36,307 nt of DNA. Origin: Gammaproteobacteria bacterium (GTDB taxonomy: Bacteria; Pseudomonadota; Gammaproteobacteria; Pseudomonadales; Pseudohongiellaceae). This document shows, piece after piece, positions 1 through 8,325 of the stretch; the first letter of the stretch is position 1; each line of letters opens with the position of its first letter. Where the stretch lies: contig JAURLQ010000009.1 in assembly GCA_030831125.1 (NCBI GenBank), forward strand, positions 1 to 36,307, written 5' to 3'. The notes beneath the pieces are model-generated. The model was given only the letters and a program-made list of their open reading frames with translations. It did not search any database and had not been told where the DNA came from. The position numbers and the translations under genes were made by a program.

Positions 1-1
1 C

Positions 2-556
2 TGTCTGTTATGGGGACGTTACGGGTCTGGCAAAAGCCATCTGCTGCGAGCCATTTGTCAGGGAAACAATAATGCTGTTTATCTTCCGCTGGACAAAATG
101 CCCGAGAGTGATCCGCAACTATTGCACGAGCTGGATGGCTTTTCGCTTGTGGTTCTGGATGATCTGCAACTGATCTCAGGCAAAGCCGACTGGGAAGAGG
201 CGTTATTCATTTTGTTCAATCAGCTGCATGCAGTCGGAGCCCGTTTGTGTGTAGCTTTGGACAGCCCTCTGGATCAGTGCAACTGGCAATTGCCAGATCT
301 GCATTCGCGCTTGAAACTGGCTGTGCAGTTTGAAATGCATGAGCTTGCCGATATTGAAAAGGAACAGGTGTTACTTCGGGAAGCCCGAAGCAGGGGCATG
401 CCACTTAAACCGGAAGTAGTTGCTTATCTGCTGTCCAGAAACAACAGAAACCTGCACGAATTAATGCGTGTGCTCGACAGACTGGATACACTTTCACTCT
501 CTGAGAAAAGGCGCCTGACCATACCCTTCATCAGGGAAAAACTTCACTGGCAATGA
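2..556 (+). CDS. hda: DnaA-homologue regulator Hda, 5'-truncated by the window edge
   Basis: Hda is a short AAA+ relative of DnaA that, with the DNA-loaded beta clamp, promotes hydrolysis of DnaA-bound ATP and so shuts off re-initiation of replication. The reading frame is open from base 2, so the true start lies outside the window; 184 residues are visible. They begin just before a Walker A motif (GRYGSGKS) and continue through a Walker B-like VVLDDLQ, then a short lid ending in a TIPFIREKL tail. There is no DNA-binding domain IV of DnaA, as expected for Hda. The N-terminal clamp-binding motif is not visible. The gene converges on sppA with only 10 bp between stop codons. Synteny with arsC/wrbA/yihY/proS matches the Pseudomonas hda neighbourhood. 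Identification is firm; only the missing 5' end is unknown. Confidence 0.93.
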   Translation, partial: CLLWGRYGSGKSHLLRAICQGNNNAVYLPLDKMPESDPQLLHELDGFSLVVLDDLQLISGKADWEEALFILFNQLHAVGARLCVALDSPLDQCNWQLPDLHSRLKLAVQFEMHELADIEKEQVLLREARSRGMPLKPEVVAYLLSRNNRNLHELMRVLDRLDTLSLSEKRRLTIPFIREKLHWQ

Positions 557-566
557 TAGCGCGTCG

Positions 567-2429
567 TCAGAACTGCATGGCATTGCAGCCAAAGCAATGC
601 AAGTACAGTGAGTTGGGATCCCTTGCCCGCATCGGCAGACTTATGGCTTTTTGCAGGGCATGAACCATGAATTCAGGCTGTAAATTCAACAGGTTTGATG
701 CTCTGAAGCTGCCCATGAGCGCCTGAATCCGGGAATTGTCCAGCAGTTCCTGCAGCATCTGCTCAAATGGCGAGAGTCGGCTATGGAGCATTATGGTTTC
801 GAAATTTTCCAGACCAGCCAGCATGGCAGCTGAATCAATCGCGTCTTCGAGATTCCCCAATTCATCAACCAGTCCGTTACTTACTGCCTCACTTCCGGAC
901 CAGACCTGACCTTGTGCAATGACATCAACATCTGCTTCGCTCATCTGCCGGGCACTTGCCACCAGAGACAAAAACCGGTTGTAACCGAATTCAACAGTAG
1001 ACTGTAGCGAGCTCTCTACAATCGGTGAAAGCGCCCGGCCAGGCAAGGCCGCCCCGGAAATTGCCGTCGTGCCAACACCATCCACATGCAGGCCGAGCCT
1101 GGTGAAAGTTTCCTCGAAAGTGGGCAATACACCGAATATACCGATAGAACCGGTTATCGTTGAGGGAGATGCCCAGATACGGTTGGCTTCTGTGGCAATC
1201 CAGTAACCACCAGAGGCAGCTGTGGCGCCCATGGAAACGACCAGTGGACGCCCGGTATTCCTGTAGGCTTCAAGTTCCCCACGAATAATCTCGGATGCAA
1301 AGGCACTGCCGCCGGGGCTGTTGATTCTCAGCACCATGGCCTTCACCTGATCATCTTCCGTTGCCTCTCTGATCACCCGTGAAAGACTGGTGCTGCCAAT
1401 AATGCCGGGAGGCGCCTCTCCGTCAACAATCTCTCCGCTGGCCACGATAACGGCTACCTTGTCATCAGACTGGTCTGCTCTTTGCTGAGTCTGGTTCAGT
1501 GAACGCAGATAGCGTGCAAAATCCACCTGCCGGATCGGATCATCAATGGATCCGAGCTCCTCCCTGAGATGCCTGATGCTGTCAGGCTGGCTTTCAACGC
1601 GATCTACCAGCCCGGTATCAAGTGCCAGAACGGCAAGGTCTCCGCCATAGGCGGCCAGGCGTTCATCAAAATTCTCCAGCAGATCATCAATGGTATCGGG
1701 TGAAAGTTGTCGCTGCTGGCTCACATCATTCACATAACTGTCCCAGAGTCCATTGAGGAGGCGACTGTAGTTCTCGCGCGCCTCATCCGACATGTCATTG
1801 CGTTCCCATGGCTCAACTGCAGATTTGTACTCTCCGACACGGAAAACATGTGCATTCACACCGATTTTTTCCAGCGCGTCACTGAAATAGATCTGCCAGG
1901 CGCCAAATCCCTCCAGATTGACTGCACCGAAAGGGTTCAGGGTTATTTCATCAGCATGGCTCGCCAGATAGTACTGTGCCTGTGTGTAGTTACCGGAACT
2001 TGCATAGACGGTTTTTCCCGACCTGCGGAAAACTTCGATGGCATCAGCTACTTCCTGCAAGTGACTGAAACTCCCGCCTGCAAGTGACTCCGGCATCAGG
2101 ATCATCGCCTTGATCCGGTCATCTTCTGCCGCAGCATGGATGACATCGAGCAGGTTTTGCAGCAATACTTCCTGGGCGGCATCAGCAATAGTTCCTCTAG
2201 AGAGCAGCTGCTCTATCGGTCTGGTCAGGCTGCGTTCTTCAACAATGACGCCCCTGGGATCCAGAACCAGTGTTGTATCGGACAATATCGGGGCAGCAGG
2301 TTCTCCAATCAAGGCAACAAGCAGGGAGACAAGGACAAACAGGAACAGCAGGTTTACTACCAGCGCACGGCAGAACCTGAAGATAGCAAGAAGGCCTCGC
2401 AGGAAGCGTAAAAATGGATTGCTTGACAT
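567..2429 (-). CDS. sppA: Signal peptide peptidase SppA, 67-kDa type
   Basis: Inner-membrane serine protease that degrades cleaved signal peptides. The 620-residue length fits the long (67K) two-domain SppA of E. coli. A single N-terminal membrane anchor lies at about residues 21-41. The catalytic dyad is recognisable: Lys202 in GEYKSAVEPW in the N-terminal domain and Ser406 in GATAASGGYW in the C-terminal domain, preceded by the INSPGG oxyanion segment near 369-374. The C-terminus ends with a Cys pair (CFGC). An AAGGAA Shine-Dalgarno sits 8 nt before the ATG, overlapping the end of the upstream DUF2069 gene, which is 12 bp away. It is therefore probably the last gene of an arsC-wrbA-DUF2069-sppA operon. 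Confidence 0.95.
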   Translation of the reverse strand: MSSNPFLRFLRGLLAIFRFCRALVVNLLFLFVLVSLLVALIGEPAAPILSDTTLVLDPRGVIVEERSLTRPIEQLLSRGTIADAAQEVLLQNLLDVIHAAAEDDRIKAMILMPESLAGGSFSHLQEVADAIEVFRRSGKTVYASSGNYTQAQYYLASHADEITLNPFGAVNLEGFGAWQIYFSDALEKIGVNAHVFRVGEYKSAVEPWERNDMSDEARENYSRLLNGLWDSYVNDVSQQRQLSPDTIDDLLENFDERLAAYGGDLAVLALDTGLVDRVESQPDSIRHLREELGSIDDPIRQVDFARYLRSLNQTQQRADQSDDKVAVIVASGEIVDGEAPPGIIGSTSLSRVIREATEDDQVKAMVLRINSPGGSAFASEIIRGELEAYRNTGRPLVVSMGATAASGGYWIATEANRIWASPSTITGSIGIFGVLPTFEETFTRLGLHVDGVGTTAISGAALPGRALSPIVESSLQSTVEFGYNRFLSLVASARQMSEADVDVIAQGQVWSGSEAVSNGLVDELGNLEDAIDSAAMLAGLENFETIMLHSRLSPFEQMLQELLDNSRIQALMGSFRASNLLNLQPEFMVHALQKAISLPMRARDPNSLYLHCFGCNAMQF

Positions 2430-2441
2430 GCCTACTATTCC

Positions 2442-2795
2442 TTATTTGCCCTGGTTGGGAGCGGTTGTGCGCAGTCTGCGCAAGATCACTATAGCAGTCA
2501 GAAACAGCGAGAAACAGCAGATGATGGTCAGCATTCCCAGTACTTTCTGCAGTGTGCTGTCGCTGAATATTTGCAGAACGCCAGTTGTAAAATAGAAGAG
2601 CACTACAAAGCCGAGCCATTGCAGGGAGCGTGGTTTGTTTTCCCTTAGTCCGGGTAACAACATCACTAGCGGCAGAACCAGCATCAGCCACATCCCCATA
2701 CTGGGAGAAGGACCCAGCCATACAGACAATGAAAAAATTACCAGCAGGGACAAGGCCAGTACGGGGACCAACCGGGGTTTTGCAGAAGCATTCAT
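2442..2795 (-). CDS. DUF2069 family inner-membrane protein
   Basis: Small membrane protein of about 117 residues with four likely membrane segments (roughly 9-27, 33-46, 56-73 and 83-103) and a basic C-terminal tail. The length, topology and position directly downstream of wrbA match the DUF2069 proteins found beside wrbA and hda in Pseudomonas and relatives. No biochemical function is established for the family. I chose the ATG at 2795, 2 bp after the wrbA stop, because it gives the usual length and suggests translational coupling. A GTG start at 2858 would add 21 residues and overlap wrbA by 61 bp. No strong Shine-Dalgarno precedes either start. Confidence 0.75.
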   Translation of the reverse strand: MNASAKPRLVPVLALSLLVIFSLSVWLGPSPSMGMWLMLVLPLVMLLPGLRENKPRSLQWLGFVVLFYFTTGVLQIFSDSTLQKVLGMLTIICCFSLFLTAIVILRRLRTTAPNQGK

Positions 2796-2797
2796 GT

Positions 2798-3756
<959 letters not shown>

Positions 3757-3780
3757 AAGGTTCCCATGTAAAAACAGGCA

Positions 3781-5088
3781 ATGGTAGAGATGCAGGCAGA
3801 AATTGGAAAGCATAATGCTTTCATTATCAGGATTGAATGGTGGAAACCCCGGGTATTGTGGCGTTTTCTCTGTTTTGTGTATGAGAGCTTTCAACAGAAC
3901 AAGGGGCTTGAGGTTGCCAAGTCGCTGACCTATACCAGTCTGTTCGCAGTTGTGCCCCTGATCACGCTGATGCTTTCCATATTGTCGGCCTTTCCTTCCT
4001 TCCAGGTTTTCGGTTCACAGATACAGGAAATGATATTTGACCGGCTGCTGCCAGCTTCAAGCAATGAACTGGAAGGATACATCAGCAACTTTGCAGATCA
4101 GGCAAAAAACCTGACATGGATGGGTGCAGTGATGCTGCTGGTTACTTCCTATCTCATGCTGGTGAATGTCGAGCGCAGTTTCAATCATATCTGGGGTGTA
4201 GGCGAATTGCGCAAGGGCCTGGGCAGTTTTCTGCTTTACTGGAGCGTACTCAGTCTGGGTCCACTGCTGTTGGGTGTGGGCTTTGCTATCAGTTCCTACA
4301 TCACCTCGTTGACGCTTTTCGAACGTTTCTCTGAGTTTTCGGATCTGTTCGGTGCCAGAAGGGTGTTGCTGGGAATGTTTCCGGTTCTGCTTACCGCCGG
4401 TGCCTTCACGCTGGTATATGCAGCAGTGCCCAATTGTGGAGTGAAACTCAGACATTCTATTGTGGGCGCCATCGCTGTGAGTCTATCCTTCATGGTGGTC
4501 AAGAAAGTTTTCACCCTGTCCATTGCAACTGCAAGCTATCAACTGATCTATGGTACTTTTGCTGCGATTCCGATATTCCTGTTATGGCTCTATGTTGGCT
4601 GGGTTGTCATTCTGCTGGGAGCAAATCTGGTCAGGGCAATTCCGCTTTTCAGTACCAACAATGTGAGTGACGAAGTGCATCCGAGCCTGCTGTTACTGGC
4701 ACTGTTGCACAAGTTCTGGGAAAAACAGCAGGTGGGAGAAGAATTGAAGGTGCAGGAACTGATGGATAAACAATGGCCGTTCAGATCCATTCACATTGAT
4801 GCGCTGCTCAACCTGTTGCAACAGCAGAAACTGGTCAGACCCATCAATCATGACGAATACCTTCTGGTAAGGGATCTGGGTGGTGTTGCTTTATGGGAAC
4901 TGCTGGGCTCATGCCCCTGGGCCCAACCTGCAGCCAAGGATCTGGACAAGCCACTGCCTGCAGTGCTGGTACCACATCTGCCAGGTCGTGAAGTACTGGT
5001 ACAGGCTTTCACACATCTTGAAGAAAAAGCCAGGGAGGAGTTTTCCGGCACTTTCCTGCAGTGGTTCAGGGAGCATGACCGGCAATGA
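3781..5088 (+). CDS. yihY: YihY/BrkB family inner-membrane protein (UPF0761)
   Basis: Polytopic membrane protein of the BrkB/YihY family, once misassigned as RNase BN; its function is unsettled. The 435-residue ORF shows the conserved opening (GLEVAKSLTYTSLFAVVPL, about residues 41-59), about six hydrophobic segments up to residue 290, and a soluble C-terminal part of about 140 residues resembling a winged helix. The start is uncertain. The ATG at 3781 is only 24 bp from the divergent arsC start, has a weak ribosome site and adds about 26 residues before the homology begins. A TTG at 3859 would begin where homologues usually do and leave room for promoters. It converges with proS, with 5 bp between stops. 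Confidence 0.88.
   Translation: MVEMQAEIGKHNAFIIRIEWWKPRVLWRFLCFVYESFQQNKGLEVAKSLTYTSLFAVVPLITLMLSILSAFPSFQVFGSQIQEMIFDRLLPASSNELEGYISNFADQAKNLTWMGAVMLLVTSYLMLVNVERSFNHIWGVGELRKGLGSFLLYWSVLSLGPLLLGVGFAISSYITSLTLFERFSEFSDLFGARRVLLGMFPVLLTAGAFTLVYAAVPNCGVKLRHSIVGAIAVSLSFMVVKKVFTLSIATASYQLIYGTFAAIPIFLLWLYVGWVVILLGANLVRAIPLFSTNNVSDEVHPSLLLLALLHKFWEKQQVGEELKVQELMDKQWPFRSIHIDALLNLLQQQKLVRPINHDEYLLVRDLGGVALWELLGSCPWAQPAAKDLDKPLPAVLVPHLPGREVLVQAFTHLEEKAREEFSGTFLQWFREHDRQ
3806..3822. promoter_or_regulatory. 17-bp perfect palindrome between arsC and yihY, possible operator
   Basis: GAAAGCATAATGCTTTC has 8-bp arms around a single central base. It lies about 50 bp upstream of the arsC start and inside the annotated N-terminus of yihY. 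CATAAT within it could act as a -10 for yihY if that gene starts later. Operator function is inferred only from symmetry and position. Confidence 0.35.
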
Positions 5089-5093
5089 GCAGG

Positions 5094-6827
5094 TCAGGCT
5101 CCTCGATTTGGCAGTTGTGAAACGATAAAGTCCACGATCTGATCCACAGCAATCATTTCACTTTCCTCTGCACGCCTGCTTTTGTATTCAACAGTCTGAC
5201 TTTCCAGGCCACGGTCCGAAACAACCAACCGGTGCGGAATACCAATCAGTTCCATGTCGGCAAATTTGACCCCGGGGCTGGTTTTCTTGTCTCTGTCATC
5301 AAGCAGAACTTCCACTCCGGCAGCCTGAAGGTCGGCATAAAGCTGTTCGGCAATTTCCATCACCCTTGGACTTTTATGGGCATTCAGGGGGATGAGAGCT
5401 ACATGGAAAGGTGCAATATTGGCAGGCCATATTATGCCTTTGTCATCATGGCACTGCTCAATCGCAGCGGCAACTATCCTGCTTACGCCTATACCATAAC
5501 AGCCCATTTCCATGATGCTGCTGCGCCCGTTTTCATCCAGCACAGTTGCGTTCATGGCTTTGCTGTATTTGTTGCCCAGCTGGAATATATGGCCAACTTC
5601 AATACCCCTTTTGATATACAGGGAACCTTCGCCATCAGGACTCGCATCGCCTTCAACCACATTGCGCAGATCTTCAATACGCACCAGCGGCAAGTCTCGC
5701 GCCCAGTTTACACCTGTCAGGTGGAAACCATCTTCATTGGCACCACAGACAAAATCAGCGAGCACAGCAGCATCACGATCAACAATAACAGGGATTTCGA
5801 GGCCAACCGGTCCAATGGAACCAGGTGCGCAACCAAGCACTTGTTGTATGCGGGTATCACTGGCCAGTGCAAGTGGGGAAGCTACACCCACAAGCTTTGC
5901 AGCCTTGATGGCGTTGAGTTCGTGGTCTCCGCGCAGCACCAGGGCAACAATATCCTGATCTTCGCTGTCACCTTGCACTATCAGTGTCTTGATGCATGAT
6001 GAGGGCGGTATGTCCAGCAGTGTCGAAACTTCATCTATCGTTCTGCTGTCGGGTGTAGCGAGTTTTTCCAGGGCCCGGGATGGTGCTGGGCGGGAATCGG
6101 GCGACGGGGCACGGGCTGAAGCCATCTCAATGTTGGCAGCATAGGTACCGGCTTCATTGAAAACAATGAGGTCTTCTCCTGAATCGGCCAGAACATGGAA
6201 TTCGTGAGAACTGTTGCCACCAATATTGCCTGAATCGGCCATTACAGCCCTGAAATTGAAACCCAGACGGGTAAAAATTTTCTGATAGGTGGCATACATC
6301 AGGTCATAGGATTCCTGCAGGGAAGCCTGGTCGAGATGAAAGGAATAGGCATCTTTCATGATGAATTCCCTTGCGCGCATTACACCGAAACGGGGACGGC
6401 GTTCATCCCTGAATTTGGTCTGGATCTGGTAGATATTGATTGGCAGCTGTTTGTAGCTGCTGATTTCATTGCGCACCAGATCGGTAATGACTTCCTCATG
6501 CGTTGGCCCCAGACAGAAATCACGGTCATGTCTATCCTTGAGGCGTTGCAGTTCATCGCCCATGACGTCCCAGCGCCCTGATTCAATCCAGAGCTCTGCA
6601 GGTTGAACGACTGGCATGGAGACTTCCAGTGCCCCTGATGCATCCATTTCTTCGCGAATGATGCCGGCCACTTTCTGCAGCACCCTGAGGCCAACGGGTA
6701 GCCAGGTGTACATACCGGCAGCAAGTTTGCGAATAAGACCAGCCTTGATCATCAACTGGTGGCTGACTACCACTGCATCTGCTGGTGTTTCCCTGGTGGT
6801 TGCCAGGAGGTATCTGGAGGTTCTCAT
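5094..6827 (-). CDS. proS: Prolyl-tRNA synthetase, bacterial type with editing domain
   Basis: Class II aminoacyl-tRNA synthetase that charges tRNA-Pro with proline. The 577 residues match the usual bacterial length (E. coli 572). Motif 1 lies in the [19 protein letters not shown] region (about 35-53), and motif 2 is [17 protein letters not shown] (about 138-154). A YbaK-like insertion domain (about 225-390) removes mischarged alanine. Motif 3 is ECYGIGVSR-like ([10 protein letters not shown] near 442-451), followed by the anticodon-binding domain. The ATG at 6827 opens with the standard [18 protein letters not shown]. The gene is downstream of the HU-like gene but separated from it by a strong terminator, so it is probably transcribed on its own. 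Confidence 0.97.
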   Translation of the reverse strand: MRTSRYLLATTRETPADAVVVSHQLMIKAGLIRKLAAGMYTWLPVGLRVLQKVAGIIREEMDASGALEVSMPVVQPAELWIESGRWDVMGDELQRLKDRHDRDFCLGPTHEEVITDLVRNEISSYKQLPINIYQIQTKFRDERRPRFGVMRAREFIMKDAYSFHLDQASLQESYDLMYATYQKIFTRLGFNFRAVMADSGNIGGNSSHEFHVLADSGEDLIVFNEAGTYAANIEMASARAPSPDSRPAPSRALEKLATPDSRTIDEVSTLLDIPPSSCIKTLIVQGDSEDQDIVALVLRGDHELNAIKAAKLVGVASPLALASDTRIQQVLGCAPGSIGPVGLEIPVIVDRDAAVLADFVCGANEDGFHLTGVNWARDLPLVRIEDLRNVVEGDASPDGEGSLYIKRGIEVGHIFQLGNKYSKAMNATVLDENGRSSIMEMGCYGIGVSRIVAAAIEQCHDDKGIIWPANIAPFHVALIPLNAHKSPRVMEIAEQLYADLQAAGVEVLLDDRDKKTSPGVKFADMELIGIPHRLVVSDRGLESQTVEYKSRRAEESEMIAVDQIVDFIVSQLPNRGA

Positions 6828-6883
6828 TTTGCAGGATTCTTCAGGAAATCAGGGTTTGTACGGTTAATGGGACTGAAAAAAGG

Positions 6884-6907
6884 AAAAGCAGCCGGAAGGC
6901 TGCTTTT
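6884..6907 (-). terminator. Intrinsic terminator downstream of the HU-like gene
   Basis: A perfect 10-bp inverted repeat (AAAAGCAGCC / GGCTGCTTTT) with a 4-base loop. On the minus strand it is followed by a pyrimidine tract (CCTTTTTTC). It lies about 70 bp after the stop of the HU-like gene and about 60 bp before the proS start, so it insulates proS. Confidence 0.8.
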
Positions 6908-6976
6908 CTCGTGCAGGTTTACCTTCGTTCCACAAGGGGGTGAAGGAATTTACTGCTGTATTGCTGAATCTGACGC

Positions 6977-7342
6977 TTATTGTTCTGCGAATGATTTCAG
7001 CTTTTTCAAAGGCAGAACCTTTACGCGGACAGAAGCCGGCTTTTTCGGGATGTCCATCAGTTCGCCCGGTTTGAACGGGTTGGGCACACCTTTGCGTGCC
7101 GGACGTGCAGGGCGTTTTACGGCTTTTATTTTCAGCAGGCCTGGCAGGGTGAATTCGCCAGCGCCACGCTTTTTGAGGTGTCTTTCAATGATGTCGCCCA
7201 GGCTGTCCAGAACTTCACCAACCTGTTTTTTGGTCAGGCCGGTATCTTCGGAGATGGTATTCAGGATAGCAGTCTTTGTGTACTTCTCCTGGATAGCGGT
7301 CGTTTTCTTTGCAGGGGCTTTGGGTGCTTTTTTGGCTGCCAT
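6977..7342 (-). CDS. HU-family nucleoid DNA-binding protein with Lys/Ala-rich N-terminus
   Basis: A 121-residue basic protein of the HU/IHF superfamily. Residues 1-15 are Lys/Ala/Pro-rich (AAKKAPKAPAKK). The helical HU dimerisation part follows (KTAILNTISEDTGLTKKQVGEVLDSLGDII, about 23-52). The beta-arm region carries RPARPARKGVPNPFKPGE (about 80-97), the counterpart of the R-x-G-x-NP arm tip of HU; canonical HU has about 90 residues. It presumably binds DNA without strong sequence preference and may be an alternative HU paralogue. It is not closely like hupA, hupB, ihfA or ihfB, so I give no symbol. The ATG at 7342 has a purine-rich AAGAGA upstream. A good promoter lies about 280 bp upstream. 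Confidence 0.85.
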   Translation of the reverse strand: MAAKKAPKAPAKKTTAIQEKYTKTAILNTISEDTGLTKKQVGEVLDSLGDIIERHLKKRGAGEFTLPGLLKIKAVKRPARPARKGVPNPFKPGELMDIPKKPASVRVKVLPLKKLKSFAEQ

Positions 7343-7625
7343 ACTTTGATCTCTTGTCTGCTTGCAGTGGTTGTTGTAGTGGTTCTTGTATCAAGTCCGG
7401 GGTGATCCGGAGAGGTTCATGTCAACGACACTCTGGATCATACCTGCAGTCTGCCCGGAATCTATCCGGCAACCAACTTTTTGTTACCCGGTTGTTCATT
7501 CATGGAGATTAACCCTGAATTGGAACAGTACCCGGAGTAGTTGCTGGCAAGGGAAAACTGCCTGGTTCGAAGAATAAGGGGAACAGCTCTTCACCCTTTG
7601 TTTTTCGCTCCGAATTAGTGGCGTA

Positions 7626-7654
7626 TTTATAGCGGAATCAAAAACGGCACACAA
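7626..7654 (-). promoter_or_regulatory. Predicted sigma-70 promoter for the HU-like gene
   Basis: Minus strand: -35 TTGTGT (7654-7649), a 17-bp spacer and -10 TATAAA (7631-7626). This is the best promoter match upstream of the HU-like gene. Transcription would start near 7619, giving a leader of roughly 280 nt. Confidence 0.6.
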
Positions 7655-7800
7655 GGATTTTATGAAAACTTTTTGCACAGTCCGTGCATATCAGCAAACT
7701 TGTCTGATTCAGTTGTCCTGTGGATTGAGCAAATTGCAGGCGTGGTGATTGGCTCTGTATTTTACGGGAAAAGGAGTATGTGTGTTGCTTTTGATTAGGC

Positions 7801-7806
7801 TACAAT
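7801..7806 (+). promoter_or_regulatory. Possible -10 element for fmdB
   Basis: TACAAT lies 61 bp before the fmdB ATG. No good -35 is found at 16-18 bp, so this is weak. Confidence 0.35.
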
Positions 7807-7867
7807 ACGCCGCTTTTTGGTGTGTGCGAATCCAGCACTTCTTTTTGTGTCAGCAGGATAGAACAAG

Positions 7868-8239
7868 ATGCCGATTTATGAATACCAGTGCAAGGCCTGT
7901 GGCGCAGCGCTGGAAAAGCTGCAGAAAATATCAGAGCCACTGCTTGTTGAATGTCCCGAGTGTGGACAGCCTGCGCTTGTAAAACAGGTTTCTGCTCCCA
8001 GTTTCAGGCTGAAAGGTACTGGTTGGTATGAAACCGATTTCAAGACCGGCAAGAAGAAACTGGGCACTGCTGACAGTGATGAAGGCAGCAATGCCGGCAG
8101 CGGAAAAGACAATTCTGCAGACAGCAAGGCAAAAGAAGCGGGGAATGGAGCAGGGAAGTCAGCAGATACTGCAGAATCCCGTCCAATCGCTGCAAAGAGT
8201 GAAAATGCACAGAAAGCCCCGGCTGCTGACTCTCAATAG
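7868..8239 (+). CDS. FmdB-family zinc-ribbon protein
   Basis: A 123-residue protein starting with the FmdB-type zinc ribbon MPIYEYQCKACG...ECPECG. Cys8, Cys11, Cys29 and Cys32 form two CxxC knuckles that should bind one zinc. KGTGWYETDF follows at about residues 54-63, typical of the family. From about residue 70 the protein is low-complexity and hydrophilic (Ser/Ala/Lys/Gly/Asp) and probably disordered. The family is widespread and often annotated as a putative regulatory protein, with no settled function. It is conserved just upstream of aspS in many gammaproteobacteria; here it is 86 bp away in the same direction and probably co-transcribed. Confidence 0.88.
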   Translation: MPIYEYQCKACGAALEKLQKISEPLLVECPECGQPALVKQVSAPSFRLKGTGWYETDFKTGKKKLGTADSDEGSNAGSGKDNSADSKAKEAGNGAGKSADTAESRPIAAKSENAQKAPAADSQ

Positions 8240-8325
8240 CACAGGCTGCATACAAGTGTAGGGTTGATGGATGACACAGGCCTGCAGTCAAACAGATCAA
8301 CAAGTAATCCGTCAGGAATCCAGTT

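Larger units (their letters stand above)
7343..7867. other. 525-bp intergenic region between the divergent HU-like and fmdB genes
   Basis: I find no convincing long protein gene here. It contains a strong sigma-70-like promoter reading toward the HU-like gene (7626-7654, minus), which implies a leader of roughly 280 nt with short GC hairpins such as TCCGG/CCGGA near 7401-7416. A 13-codon minus-strand ORF at 7462-7503 has AGGG 9 nt before its ATG and could be a leader peptide or chance. On the plus strand, TACAAT at 7801-7806 may be the -10 of the fmdB promoter. Confidence 0.6.

Noticed and set aside
580-600. GCATTGC/GCAATGC hairpin near the hda-sppA junction, considered as a terminator
   Set aside because: It lies in the sppA coding end and has no T tract on either strand.
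5232-5999. Plus-strand frame of 255 codons opposite proS
   Set aside because: It is antisense to the catalytic and editing domains of proS and has no family features.
7749-7982. Plus-strand frame of 77 codons overlapping the fmdB start
   Set aside because: It overlaps the zinc-ribbon gene out of frame and lacks a ribosome site and any recognisable sequence.
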